Shown one piece after another: positions 27,166 to 36,059 of a DNA stretch of 64,000 nucleotides. The stretch is from Hyphomicrobium sp. ghe19 (GTDB taxonomy: Bacteria; Pseudomonadota; Alphaproteobacteria; Rhizobiales; Hyphomicrobiaceae). The notes below the pieces were generated by a model. That model saw only the letters and a list, made by a program, of their open reading frames with translations, searched no databases and had not been told where the DNA came from. Positions within the stretch are counted from its first letter, which is position 1. Each line of letters starts with the position of its first letter. Made by a program: the position numbers and the translations under genes. Location of the stretch: the NCBI RefSeq assembly GCF_902712875.1, contig NZ_LR743509.1, positions 3,114,001 to 3,178,000 on the forward strand, read 5' to 3'.

Positions 27166-27675
27166 CTAGCTGTGTGAGCGCATCTTGTCATTGAGATCTT
27201 TGGCCATCGCCAGATGATGCTCAAGTGTTGGCAACAATGCGGCGGCAAAGGCCTTGACCTGAGGCGTCGGTCCGTTGGCGGCATAATCCTTGAACTTAGC
27301 AACCGCGTCCTCATGAGCTTTCAGCTGATCGTATACGTAAGCGGAATCGAAGCCGTCTTTGGTCGTGAAGAGGCGGAGCTTCGCGTACTTCTCTTCGTGC
27401 GCCATATCGAGTGCATTCTCAGGCGGTTCTATCTTGGCTTCGTTAAGCGCCTTCTTCAGATCCTCACCGGCCTTTGTGTGATCGGTGATCATTTGATGCG
27501 CAAAGCTTTGCACCTCGGGTGACTTTCCGTATTTCAAAGCAAGCTGACTTGTGTCGATTTCGAATTTATTGCCGACGGTCGCGTTGGATACGAAGTCCTT
27601 GGTCTGGCTCGGGACCTCCGCAGCCAGCACCGGCAACGCAAAGCCCATTGCGATGATTGCTAAAATTGCTCTCAT
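27166..27675 (-). CDS. DUF4142 family periplasmic protein
   Basis: A 169-residue exported protein. The signal peptide (MRAILAIIAMGFALPVLA) is followed by a DUF4142 four-helix domain (FVSNATVGNKFEIDTSQLAL, then VQSFAHQMITDHTKAGEDLK, then LAMAKDLNDKMRS), a ferritin-like helical fold common in stress and envelope proteins of alphaproteobacteria. The ATG at 27675 has AGGAGAG upstream, better than a GTG/ATG 17 residues earlier. A GGAAC-N17-GGTT promoter about 40 bases upstream suggests general stress control. It is divergent from another GGAAC-driven gene. Confidence 0.85.
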   Translation of the reverse strand: MRAILAIIAMGFALPVLAAEVPSQTKDFVSNATVGNKFEIDTSQLALKYGKSPEVQSFAHQMITDHTKAGEDLKKALNEAKIEPPENALDMAHEEKYAKLRLFTTKDGFDSAYVYDQLKAHEDAVAKFKDYAANGPTPQVKAFAAALLPTLEHHLAMAKDLNDKMRSHS

Positions 27676-27712
27676 ATCGATCTCTCCTATGGTCGCTCGA
27701 CCTGTGGCTCGT

Positions 27713-27738
27713 AACCGCCGCCACACGGCTCGCGTTCC
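27713..27738 (-). promoter_or_regulatory. EcfG-type promoter for the DUF4142 gene
   Basis: On the minus strand GGAAC (27738-27734), 17 bases, GGTT (27716-27713), about 40 bases from the start codon. Confidence 0.6.
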
Positions 27739-27809
27739 CGGTCGTCACGGATGTCTTCACCAGGCTTCGGCGCGCTGGCAGACGCTTCCCTGAACCGAGG
27801 CCATGGATA

Positions 27810-27835
27810 GGAACTTTTGGGGTTTCTGGCGGGTT
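27810..27835 (+). promoter_or_regulatory. EcfG-type promoter for the 57-aa membrane protein
   Basis: GGAAC (27810-27814), 17 bases, GGTT (27832-27835), ending 41 bases before the GTG start. It is back to back with the DUF4142 promoter. Confidence 0.6.
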
Positions 27836-27876
27836 TTGACGTCCGTGTGCGGAGATCTGGTCTGGAGATCTGAGCC

Positions 27877-28050
27877 GTGGACCAATATTTGAACGAACTG
27901 CTTTTGCTGCTGTCCGTCATTGGGGCGCCCATAGTTCTCGGAGCGCTGCTATTTTACGGCATGACGATTTCGGAGCGGAGACACTACTCGGAACGAGATG
28001 ATATCCCATCGCGCAGGGTCACCATCGGCAGTAAGCGCCGTCAGGGATGA
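27877..28050 (+). CDS. Small single-pass membrane protein, 57 aa
   Basis: A GTG-started frame of 57 residues with GGAGA about eight bases upstream. One hydrophobic segment (ELLLLLSVIGAPIVLGALLF, residues 7-26) is followed by a highly charged tail (ISERRHYSERDDIPSRR). Many alphaproteobacteria carry short proteins of this build, but I do not recognise a named family. The well-placed GGAAC-type promoter supports it being a real stress-induced gene. Confidence 0.6.
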   Translation: MDQYLNELLLLLSVIGAPIVLGALLFYGMTISERRHYSERDDIPSRRVTIGSKRRQG

Positions 28051-28125
28051 GCCGGTTGTTATTGCCGAGTTACCCGGTCGCCCGTTACCGAGGCCCCGAT
28101 CACGGGAGCCTCAGTTGCGAGAACC

Positions 28126-29871
28126 TCAATTGGTCGCCTGAAACCGCCAAAAGGTTCCAGCCGCCGACTCCACCGCCAAGATGCTTTTCACGCGTTTGTC
28201 CGGTGGCCGGATGCCGAATGCGACCAGCGCTTTGACGTCATCGAGCAAGGCGGGATTTTCCGCATAGCCCGAGTGGTTGAGGCCGAGCGCGTCCGTCGAA
28301 ACTGCCGTTACGTCGATGGTGTCGACGCCTGGAATGATCAACGGTCCGTCTTTTGGAATATCGCCGGCGCGCGGAACGCCGCCCCAGAACCGCGCCGAAT
28401 AACCGAGCGCGCGATCGTTGGACGCGGCGTAGAGCGTTACGCCCTTCGCGAAGCTCGTAATCTCGCGAGCGATGATATTGAACTTATCGCGGTCGACGTC
28501 GGGCGCCGCGAGAATGACTTGGCTGATCACCACACCGCTCGGAATTTTGGGCTTCAGCCTTTCCAGCACACGCAGCAAAAGCTCATTACCCATCGAATGC
28601 GCGATGAGGCTGATGGATTTCGCGCCGCTCTTCTGAATGACCATCGTCAGAAATTCAGCGAGCCTCGGCTCTGCCTGTTCGACGCTGCCGCGATCATAGG
28701 TATAGCTTGCGACCTTGCCGCCAGACGGCCAACTGTAGACGAACGGCACGCCGTCGAAGCCGAGGTCGTAGGTGATCTGCGCGGTCCGATAGAGGGCGCA
28801 GTCGAAGGACGTGTTGAAGCCGTGTACGAAGACGAACGCGTGATCCTTGAACGTCGAGGATTTCGCGAGCTGCTCTTTGACGAGCGCGAGCATCTGCTCT
28901 TCGCTGAGGCTCTTAATTTCCTGCAGCGTGAAATGCTTGTTCGGATCCTCTTTCTCTTCGTAAATCTTGTATTTGAAATACGGGATCTCGTAGACCGTTG
29001 GCCGCTCGATGTGGGGCACCTTGTGACTGAGAGGCACTGAGATAAGCGCGCGTCCCAACTGCAGTTTATGACCCCGCTCAGATCCGAATTGCAGGCGGGC
29101 CGGATCAGGCTCGATGGCGCGATCGGTTCCATAAAAAACGGGAACGACTTTGAACTTCTTCGAAGGATCGCTCTCGATAGCCGCGCGCGCGGCGGCCGTT
29201 GGCGCGACGGGCGGCTGCAGGACCGGGGCTGGAGCGGGCGGAGGCGGCGGAGCTGGCATGGCAGCCGAAGGCGCGGGCCGCGCATAACTCGCGCGGGGCT
29301 CAGGGGCTGGTGCTTCGGCGGAAGCCGCCGGAGGTTCGGGCGGCGCGGCGCCACCGGAAGGCTCGGACGGCTCCGGCGGCGGAGGCGGAGCAGCGCCGAC
29401 CGCTTTGGGCTCGACCTCCGGAGGTGGCGCAGCCGCAGATTCCGATTCTTTGGGCTCTTCCGCCGTGGGCGAAGGAGCACCGGCGCCGTCTCGGCCCTCC
29501 CCGATAGCGGACGGAATTCTCGGACCGGACCCTCCGTTGAATTCTTGCTCGAACGTCGAGCCGGAGCCCGGCGCCGCCTCGTCCTTTTTGTAGGCATCCG
29601 TCTGCGTGTCGGAGTCCCTGCTTGCCCCCTTATCTTCGCTTTGTTGCGTCGCTTCGGAAGGGGGCGCCGCTTCCGGCCATTCGGGTGCTGTGGCTTGCTT
29701 TGGCGGGGATGGTGGTAATTTTTCCTCGATCTGACCCCGCTGGTCTTGGGCGGTCTTGCCGACTTTCGGAGCTTCGCTACAGGCTGCGAGCAAGCCGCAG
29801 GCTGCGAGTATCGTCAGCCCCCATCCCGTCCGGCGAGCTGGTCTACGCCAGCTTTCAGCAACCCAAATCAC
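28126..29871 (-). CDS. Alpha/beta-hydrolase lipoprotein (DUF900/COG4782) with proline-rich linker
   Basis: Envelope-anchored putative esterase or lipase of 581 residues. GGGGAGGG lies just upstream of the GTG at 29871, and this start yields a lipoprotein signal (GLLAAC, Cys at about residue 31). Residues about 40-230 are low-complexity, rich in Pro, Ala and Glu (several PPPPP runs), and probably cross the periplasm or cell wall. The hydrolase begins near VVPVFYGTDRA; it has FVHGFNTSF and the nucleophile elbow AHSMGN (Ser426). Catalytic Asp and His probably lie in AAPDVDRDKF and NHSGYAE. The substrate is unknown. Confidence 0.85.
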   Translation of the reverse strand: MIWVAESWRRPARRTGWGLTILAACGLLAACSEAPKVGKTAQDQRGQIEEKLPPSPPKQATAPEWPEAAPPSEATQQSEDKGASRDSDTQTDAYKKDEAAPGSGSTFEQEFNGGSGPRIPSAIGEGRDGAGAPSPTAEEPKESESAAAPPPEVEPKAVGAAPPPPPEPSEPSGGAAPPEPPAASAEAPAPEPRASYARPAPSAAMPAPPPPPAPAPVLQPPVAPTAAARAAIESDPSKKFKVVPVFYGTDRAIEPDPARLQFGSERGHKLQLGRALISVPLSHKVPHIERPTVYEIPYFKYKIYEEKEDPNKHFTLQEIKSLSEEQMLALVKEQLAKSSTFKDHAFVFVHGFNTSFDCALYRTAQITYDLGFDGVPFVYSWPSGGKVASYTYDRGSVEQAEPRLAEFLTMVIQKSGAKSISLIAHSMGNELLLRVLERLKPKIPSGVVISQVILAAPDVDRDKFNIIAREITSFAKGVTLYAASNDRALGYSARFWGGVPRAGDIPKDGPLIIPGVDTIDVTAVSTDALGLNHSGYAENPALLDDVKALVAFGIRPPDKRVKSILAVESAAGTFWRFQATN

Positions 29872-30048
29872 GCTACCCTCCCCTAGGACGCGGCCCGGCC
29901 ACAAGCTAGGCAGCTTAAGGCCGCCAAGCAACCGGCTCTATGGCATGAGATTGTGACGGGGGAGAGCGTCGAATTCCCGGCTTGCGGGAAAGCGTCTTTC
30001 CTGCCCATCGTCTCCGCCGATGAACGAACAGGATTCAGCTTCGCAGCC

Positions 30049-31050
30049 ATGGCCGTTACAGCCCTCCCAGCCCACAAAATTTCCGTCGCCGACTATGTCT
30101 CCGGTATCGCCAGCGGCGACCGGGCGCTTCTCGCTCGCGCCATCACGCTTGTGGAAAGCTCAAACCCGGACCACGGCCGCCTCGCCCAGCAGGTGCTACA
30201 GGAGCTGCTGCCCAAAACCGGCAACGCCGTGCGGCTCGGCATTACCGGCGTTCCCGGAGTCGGCAAGTCGACGACGATCGATCAGCTCGGGATGAACCTG
30301 CTCGCCGAAGGGCATCTGGTCGCCGTTCTCGCCATCGATCCGACTTCGAAACGCTCCGGCGGCTCGATCCTCGGCGACAAGACACGCATGAGTTCGCTGG
30401 CGCAGGAGAAGAATGCATTCATCCGGCCGTCGCCTTCGTCCGGCACGCTCGGCGGCGTGACGCGGCGCACGCGCGAGACCATGGCGCTGGTCGAAGCGGC
30501 AGGCTTCGATGTCGTCATCGTCGAGACGGTAGGCGTCGGTCAGTCCGAGGTTGCCGTCGCCGATATGGTGGATTTCTTTCTGGTGCTTCTGCTTTCGGGC
30601 GGCGGCGACGATTTGCAAGGCATCAAGAAAGGCATCATCGAGCTTGCCGACATGATCGCCATCAACAAGGCGGATGGCGACAACATCCGGCGCGCGGAAA
30701 GCGCGGCGGCCGAATACAAAAACGCGCTGCAGATTTTCACGCCGCATGGCGCGAGTTGGTTTCCGCCTGTGTTGACTGTGTCGGGACGGGATAACCGTGG
30801 GCTCAAGGAGCTTTGGGCAAAGGTTCTTGACCACCGGAAGACGATGACGGCGACTGGCGAATTCGAAACGCGGCGGCAATCTCAGGCCGTGTCCTGGATG
30901 CGCGATATGCTCGAAGACCGGCTCATGGGTGCGCTGAGGGCCAATCCGAGCGTCGCGGCGGAGCTTCCGAAAATCGAACAATCCGTTCGCAACGGCACGC
31001 TTCTTCCGACGCTCGCGGTTGAACGCATCATGATGATGATGGGGATCTGA
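30049..31050 (+). CDS. meaB: MeaB-type GTPase (methylmalonyl-CoA mutase chaperone)
   Basis: G-protein chaperone that protects and loads adenosylcobalamin into methylmalonyl-CoA mutase or a related mutase. P-loop GVPGVGKST at residues 67-75; IDPTSKRSGGSILGDKTRM is the family switch region; IVETVGVGQSE carries the G3 motif; NKADGDN is G4. It has 333 residues from the ATG at 30049, the usual family length; a GTG at 29953 would add 32 unusual residues. No mutase gene lies nearby. Cobalamin-dependent mutases in this group of bacteria serve propionate or ethylmalonyl-CoA metabolism. Confidence 0.9.
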   Translation: MAVTALPAHKISVADYVSGIASGDRALLARAITLVESSNPDHGRLAQQVLQELLPKTGNAVRLGITGVPGVGKSTTIDQLGMNLLAEGHLVAVLAIDPTSKRSGGSILGDKTRMSSLAQEKNAFIRPSPSSGTLGGVTRRTRETMALVEAAGFDVVIVETVGVGQSEVAVADMVDFFLVLLLSGGGDDLQGIKKGIIELADMIAINKADGDNIRRAESAAAEYKNALQIFTPHGASWFPPVLTVSGRDNRGLKELWAKVLDHRKTMTATGEFETRRQSQAVSWMRDMLEDRLMGALRANPSVAAELPKIEQSVRNGTLLPTLAVERIMMMMGI

Positions 31051-31062
31051 GATCTCGTACAA

Positions 31063-31093
31063 TCGGGCCCGCGCTCGATCCGACGGGGCCCGA
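31063..31093. terminator. Possible hairpin between convergent meaB and repeat-protein genes
   Basis: TCGGGCCC and GGGCCCGA pair across a 15-base loop in the 66-base gap between convergent genes. No T-run, so tentative. Confidence 0.35.
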
Positions 31094-31116
31094 CGGCGCG
31101 TTGCACAAGCCGGTTA

Positions 31117-31743
31117 TTATCGCGCGATGCTACCGGTCACCATTGAGCTCTGGCGAGACTTGACCTCGGACAGAGAGACTTCAATTTCCGCATTTCGCGC
31201 GGCGGCGAATTCCGCTTCCCGGCGCGCTGTCTCGACGGCTGCGACTGACGCTGCAATCTCAGCATTGCGTTCGTCCGCGAATTTGGCATCCTGGTAGGCG
31301 GCCACAGCGGCGTCAATTTCACGATTGCGGGCCATTTCGAACTCCGCTTGCTGAATAGCGGCAACGCGGGCCATCGATGCGTCAGCTTCGGCGTTTTGCC
31401 GACGTTCGAATTCGGCTTCCGCGACGTCTTGCGCTTCCTGATCGCGCAGGTTTGCAACAGCGGCCAAGGATGCGTTGATCTCGGCGTTGCGTTCGCGCGC
31501 GAATTTTGCCTCAGCGTATGCAGCGAACGCCTTTTCCATTTCGGCGTTCTGATCGCGTTCGAATTCGGCAGTCTGCAGAGCTTCGACGCGAGCAACCGAG
31601 GCATTGACCTCGGCCTTGCGCTCACACGCGAATTGGGCGTCGGACACCGCCGACGTGGATTCGGCAGCGATAGCAAAGTTCCCCGTAGCGGGGATCGCAA
31701 GTCCAGTCAGGACAGTTGCGATAATGATCCGCATGTATGACAT
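31117..31743 (-). CDS. Secreted helical repeat protein with seven approx. 20-30-residue repeats
   Basis: A 208-residue protein, not recognised. A signal peptide (about 27 residues, ending NFAIAA) precedes seven copies of a unit with consensus A-[EKQ]-F-x-x-x-R-N-A-E-I-x-A-S-x-A-A-V, for example AKFARERNAEINASLAAVAN and AKFADERNAEIAASVAAVET. The units are highly charged and predicted helical, likely forming a long helix or coiled coil in the periplasm. The tail (SSMVTGSIAR) is polar. The copies differ by substitutions, so the duplication is not recent. It stands alone between meaB and the esterase gene. Confidence 0.75.
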   Translation of the reverse strand: MSYMRIIIATVLTGLAIPATGNFAIAAESTSAVSDAQFACERKAEVNASVARVEALQTAEFERDQNAEMEKAFAAYAEAKFARERNAEINASLAAVANLRDQEAQDVAEAEFERRQNAEADASMARVAAIQQAEFEMARNREIDAAVAAYQDAKFADERNAEIAASVAAVETARREAEFAAARNAEIEVSLSEVKSRQSSMVTGSIAR

Positions 31744-31957
31744 TGGAGATGATCCTCGCTTGGCAATTTATTTGCGACTGTCTCAGCGCCGGCAGGATCG
31801 TATTTGAATCCATTATGTTTAAAATTGCGTGCATCGAATGCGATGAAAAACGCCCAATATATATGCTCATTTTTGGCATCAGGGCGATATACGGCGATTG
31901 CGAAAATGTGACGGTTTTATTTCAGCCCGTCACAATCTCTTTTATGACTCCCAAATA

Positions 31958-33079
31958 CTAGGAGGCGAGATGAGCTTCGAAAAATTTCGCTATCTCGGCG
32001 AACGCCTCTTCCGACTCGGGCAATGACGGGGTCAGATATTGGGCGTGGCTCTGGCCTTCAAAAACCTGAAGCTCCGCAATGACGCCAGCTTGGCGAAGCT
32101 TTCGATGCGTGCGCACCGTATCGCTCAGCAACAGGTCGCGCGTTCCCGATGTCAGGATCGCAGGCGGGAAGCCGCTGAAGTCACCGAAGATCGGCGACAG
32201 CATCGGATCGCGCGGATCCTGCTGCCCGGCATAGATGGCGCTTGCCCCGGTTGCCCAGCTGCGTCGCGAGACCAAGGCGTTATCGACAAACGCGTTGGCC
32301 ATAATCGTATCTCCCGACCACGTGAGATCCGCTAGAGGACTGCCGGGTGCTATGGCACCCGGAAGCGCAAGCCCTTCCGCCTTTGCCCGGAGCGTCGCAC
32401 ACAACGTCAGCGCGCCACCAACGGAGGTTCCGAAGATCGCCATCTTGCGAGGATCGTAGGCGGCCATCAACACGCGCCACACGGCCATCACGTCATCAAG
32501 TGCCGCGGGATACGGAAAATCTGGCGCCATGCGGTAATCGATCGAGACGACTTTGAATTTGCCGTGGCCCGCCATCATCATGCCTTCACCGGCTCCGGCT
32601 TCGCCCGGAAAGAGGACGTAACCGCCGCCGTGAACGTGGACGAGAAGCCGGTCGCGGTTCTGCGGCGCGATCTCTTTCGGGGTGATGACGAAGACAGGGA
32701 CGCCGGCCATCACTGTCTTCTCGACCGTCAGGCCGAAATGTTCGCGAATTGCGGCGACTGCCGGGGCTGCGCTTTCCGCGCTCTTGGCCGCAAGATCTTT
32801 CCAGGCTGCCGAATCCTCGGGAAGCGCGTTCCATTCCGGCGCATATGGAGCGGCGATGACGGCTTGCAGCTCCTTGCTGACTGTCGATGGCACCGGCAAG
32901 CTACGAGCCGGAAGCTGGCGTGGCTGGAAGTTTCCAACAGGCGCTGCATCTTGTGCTCGGGCGACCACGGGTAGAGTTGCTGCTGCGAGCGAACTTCCGA
33001 GAAACATACGGCGCGAGAGCGATAGCTGTTTGTTGATCGCGTCAAACGAGAGATCGCTCATGGTTTTTGCATTCTCCAT
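31958..33079 (-). CDS. Tat-exported alpha/beta hydrolase (hormone-sensitive-lipase family esterase)
   Basis: Predicted periplasmic ester hydrolase of 373 residues. A Tat signal with SRRMFLG (22-28) ends near VARAQ. The oxyanion motif HGGG is at 149-152 and the nucleophile elbow GTSVG is at 216-220 (Ser218). The catalytic Asp is probably in GTRDLLLSD, and the His in EGQSHAQY. These features place it with HSL/acetyl-hydrolase enzymes. The Tat signal suggests folding before export. The substrate is unknown. It lies downstream of a Crp/Fnr-type gene on the same strand but 290 bases away. Confidence 0.88.
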   Translation of the reverse strand: MENAKTMSDLSFDAINKQLSLSRRMFLGSSLAAATLPVVARAQDAAPVGNFQPRQLPARSLPVPSTVSKELQAVIAAPYAPEWNALPEDSAAWKDLAAKSAESAAPAVAAIREHFGLTVEKTVMAGVPVFVITPKEIAPQNRDRLLVHVHGGGYVLFPGEAGAGEGMMMAGHGKFKVVSIDYRMAPDFPYPAALDDVMAVWRVLMAAYDPRKMAIFGTSVGGALTLCATLRAKAEGLALPGAIAPGSPLADLTWSGDTIMANAFVDNALVSRRSWATGASAIYAGQQDPRDPMLSPIFGDFSGFPPAILTSGTRDLLLSDTVRTHRKLRQAGVIAELQVFEGQSHAQYLTPSLPESEEAFAEIAKFFEAHLAS

Positions 33080-33371
33080 CTTGGCGAGAGACGAAGTGAC
33101 TCGTGTATTCGCCTCCCGCGGTCAAGACTGATGTGCGGGAAGCGTCCACTTGATGGCAATCGTGGCGGTCAAAAGGTCGCTCGATGTTCTCGCTTGGATG
33201 CGGGACAATTTCCTGCGCCAGCGGCAACTCGCGGTCGCTCAAGCGACGGCGAGCGACGTTCTCAACTGCGCGGCTTCATCGTGCTTCAAGGAACTCGGCT
33301 CTCGCCTGGCGGAGCGTGAACGGCTTGCGCTATTCCGACCGTGCAGGGAGGGAGCCGCGAGGGCGATCTTA

Positions 33372-34100
33372 TTATTGAAGCGCTGCCCGCAATACATCAT
33401 CCAACGCTGGCGAGCCGGACGTCATGCCGTGCCCGTCGGCAACCGCTTCGAGCGCGTTCAGATCCTTCAAGCGCAGCCCATGGGGGGGAGCCGCTTCGAC
33501 CAGTCCGCGCGCTTCGAGCTCGGTAAGCGCGACCGTCAACGCCTCGATGTCGAGGCCGAGGAAATCGGCGATGACACCGCAGTTCACCGTATCGTCGATG
33601 AACGTCGGATCGGCACCTTCGGCTTTGCTGCGTCGGGAGACAGCCGTCAGAAATGCCGCGAGGCGTACCATCGGCTGATGACGCGAAGACCTCGCCAGGC
33701 TTTCGCGGCGGAAGACGAACTCGCGCTCCACGGCTTCGTCGAATCTCGCCTTGTTATGAGCGTCGCTGGCGATCAGCTTGTCAGTTGCATCGAGACGAAG
33801 GCATCGGACGACGGTCCTCACAGAGGCGCGCGCGTTGCAGACATGCCGCTGCAAAAAGCCGATGCCCACGAGATCTCCGGCAAGCGCGTATTCGACGATC
33901 TCCATCGTCCCGTCACGACGGGCGCGAGAGATGCAAAGCGCGCCGGCTTCGACGCGATAAACGTTCGTCTTGAGATCGCCTGTTTCAAAAAGGAGTTCGT
34001 CGCGTGCGAGGGTGCGGACGTTTCCCACTTCGCTCTGGCGCGCCGGCGCTGTTAGAATGAGGGCCGTGTCGCCGCAATATTCGGAATCTGGTCGAAACAT
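33372..34100 (-). CDS. Crp/Fnr-family transcriptional regulator
   Basis: A 242-residue regulator with an N-terminal cyclic-nucleotide-binding-type domain (about 30-140) and a C-terminal winged helix (about 165-235; VNCGVIADFLGLDIEALTVALTELEARGLVE). The HTH reads NCGVIADFLGLDIEALTVAL, typical of FixK/Crp-type sensors in Rhizobiales. There is a Cys at residue 9 and another in HVCNAR, too few for an obvious Fnr iron-sulfur cluster. I chose the ATG at 34100 because GGAG lies seven bases upstream; a GTG/ATG 20 residues earlier is less likely. Effector and targets are unknown. Confidence 0.8.
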   Translation of the reverse strand: MFRPDSEYCGDTALILTAPARQSEVGNVRTLARDELLFETGDLKTNVYRVEAGALCISRARRDGTMEIVEYALAGDLVGIGFLQRHVCNARASVRTVVRCLRLDATDKLIASDAHNKARFDEAVEREFVFRRESLARSSRHQPMVRLAAFLTAVSRRSKAEGADPTFIDDTVNCGVIADFLGLDIEALTVALTELEARGLVEAAPPHGLRLKDLNALEAVADGHGMTSGSPALDDVLRAALQ

Positions 34101-34443
34101 ACTCAAACTCCACACCACAAAAACGTCAAAAGCCTCGTCCGAATGGACGCGCAAGATCAAAAATCGATCGTGTCAGGAGTAAAACAGGGGCCGAGAAAAT
34201 TGCCGACGTGAAATTGCGAAAAAAGATGCCTATATGCTCTGCCTCATTTCTTCGATTGTGTCCAATTGTTTTAGAAGTCCGTCCACGTACGATTTATACT
34301 TTACCACAGCTTTCTCTGTTCAGTTTCCCGCTAACTCTGATACTGCAACCAGTTCCGAGACCAGACTTTTGCCTCCCTATCCGCCGTAACTTCTAGCGGC
34401 GCCAACGGGTTCCGGAGTTGGTCATTAGCCCTGGATGGCAGGG
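34101..34443. other. Intergenic region before the exopolysaccharide locus
   Basis: AT-richer than the surroundings. It follows the end of the initiating transferase gene and precedes the Crp/Fnr gene. Two small plus-strand frames overlap it without ribosome binding sites. I see no operator or RNA gene. Confidence 0.4.
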
Positions 34444-35883
34444 CTACGACCTGAGGTCGCGCCACGCCTGGGCTATGGCCCGATGGTCGACCCGCTCGCC
34501 GAAAAGGATCATCCGGGCGGTGTTGAGGAGGATCAGCATATCAAGCGCGAACGACGCATTCCTGATGTACCACAGGTCCAGCGCGGCCTTGTCCTCTATG
34601 GAGAGGTGGCGGCCGCCTTTGATTTGCGCCCAGCCGGTCAACCCGGGCCGAAGCTGCAAACGCGCCGCGGAGAACGACGGCTGGTCGACTGGCAACAGCG
34701 GTCGCGGTCCCACGAGCGACATATGTCCGAGCAGCACATTGTAGACCTGGGGCAGCTCGTCGAGCCGAAGGCGGCGAAGTAGAGTTCCGATTTTCGAGAC
34801 ACGCTCCGCATCGGTCAACGTGCGTCCGTTCTGGTCGCGCGCGCGTCCCATCGTGCGAAACTTCAGTATCCGTATCGGCTTCCCCAATGCCCCCGGCCGC
34901 TGCTGCCAGAATATCAGCGGATATCCGACATCCAGCATGACGATAATGCCGATGACCACCATCGAAGGCGCTAAGCAAATTATGCCGATCAACGCCAGCG
35001 TCGCGTCGATCAGGCGCTTCCATCGCAAATACGAACTTGGCGCGAGGTTGCCGCTGCCGGAGACCGGGACTAGCGGGGAGTTTACCCGCTCGGGCAAAAC
35101 ATCATCAACAGTGGCCCCGGCATTGGACGTCAGCTCGCTCAAACCATATTGCGCCGTGAGATGGTCCACGCGAATGCCGTGGCTCTTTTCCAAATGGGCC
35201 AACGACCTCTGCGAGGCCGCAGACAGCTGATCTAACGGCGTTGCAAGCACGATGCTGTCGATTCGGACACCGTGAACCGAGAGGTCATGAAATACGTCTT
35301 CCACGGCTTCAGGGCGACCGAGGATCCTGCATGAGTGCAACAATCGGCCGTGGTGCCGCTCGGCGTCGGACAATATGCCGGCGACGTGGATACGCTCGTG
35401 GGCATTCTCTGCGGCGCAACGCAGGAAAAGTTCGGCGACCGGGCTCAGACCGATGAGCAGAACGCTTTGCCGTCCATCGCGAGCGAGTGCTCTCGCCAGC
35501 CGCGCGCGGCGTCTCAGCGCGTGGCGCAGACGCATCGCTGCGCGCACTCCCACGAGCAGGCATAGAATGAGCAGTCCGTGCATCACCGGCAATGAAAGGG
35601 GAATGGCCTGCACGCCATCGAAGGAAAAAACCGCCGCCATCGCCAGCGTCACGATCCAAATGGCGACGGCGAGGATCGGCAAACAATCATTCAGCGACGT
35701 GAACCGCCAAACGGTGCGATTCAATCCGAAAATCAACAGCGCAGGAACTGCAACGGCCATCGTGAAAGGGAGATACGTCCCTGCGAGGGCAGATGATGCC
35801 TGAGGGCTGCACAGAGCAATTGCCATCAAGGTCGAAATTGCAATCAACGCAACATCAACTGACAGCAAAACGAAACGGTGCAT
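34444..35883 (-). CDS. Polyprenyl-phosphate glycosyl-1-phosphate transferase (WcaJ/ExoY-like)
   Basis: Membrane enzyme that starts exopolysaccharide repeat assembly by moving a sugar-1-phosphate onto undecaprenyl phosphate. 479 residues: four to five N-terminal helices, a Rossmann-like domain (about 140-250), then the transferase from about residue 285 (KRLIDATLALIGIICLAP). Family motifs are ILKFRTM, LRRLRLDELPQVYNVLLGHMS and GPRPLLP. C-terminal PGLTGWAQIKG is intact. It is transcribed away from the antiterminator gene and ends before the locus boundary. The sugar, probably hexose, cannot be told from sequence. Confidence 0.93.
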   Translation of the reverse strand: MHRFVLLSVDVALIAISTLMAIALCSPQASSALAGTYLPFTMAVAVPALLIFGLNRTVWRFTSLNDCLPILAVAIWIVTLAMAAVFSFDGVQAIPLSLPVMHGLLILCLLVGVRAAMRLRHALRRRARLARALARDGRQSVLLIGLSPVAELFLRCAAENAHERIHVAGILSDAERHHGRLLHSCRILGRPEAVEDVFHDLSVHGVRIDSIVLATPLDQLSAASQRSLAHLEKSHGIRVDHLTAQYGLSELTSNAGATVDDVLPERVNSPLVPVSGSGNLAPSSYLRWKRLIDATLALIGIICLAPSMVVIGIIVMLDVGYPLIFWQQRPGALGKPIRILKFRTMGRARDQNGRTLTDAERVSKIGTLLRRLRLDELPQVYNVLLGHMSLVGPRPLLPVDQPSFSAARLQLRPGLTGWAQIKGGRHLSIEDKAALDLWYIRNASFALDMLILLNTARMILFGERVDHRAIAQAWRDLRS

Positions 35884-36025
35884 TCAGCGGCTCCGGAGAT
35901 GCGCGTCGCGCCGGCGAACGGCGCCAACTATGGACTAGTTCTTATTGATCACTTCCGCAAGTTCTGCATCTTGAGCAATTGTGGATAAGCGGTCAACACG
36001 CATGGTCCCCCAGCGCTCTACAGTG

Positions 36026-36042
36026 TTAGTTCTTTCGTGCTA
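36026..36042. promoter_or_regulatory. 17-base element repeated at both ends of the exopolysaccharide operon (copy 1)
   Basis: TTAGTTCTTTCGTGCTA, 17 bases before the ATG of the NusG-like gene. An identical copy is at 52794-52810 and a 13/16 match at 52964-52979. The end plus TTTT gives TGCTATTTT, which resembles an extended -10 box. Confidence 0.45.
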
Positions 36043-36059
36043 TTTTCGGGAGATCACAC

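Noticed and set aside
33150..34055. 301-residue plus-strand frame across the Crp/Fnr gene
   Set aside because: Antisense shadow of a clear regulator gene.
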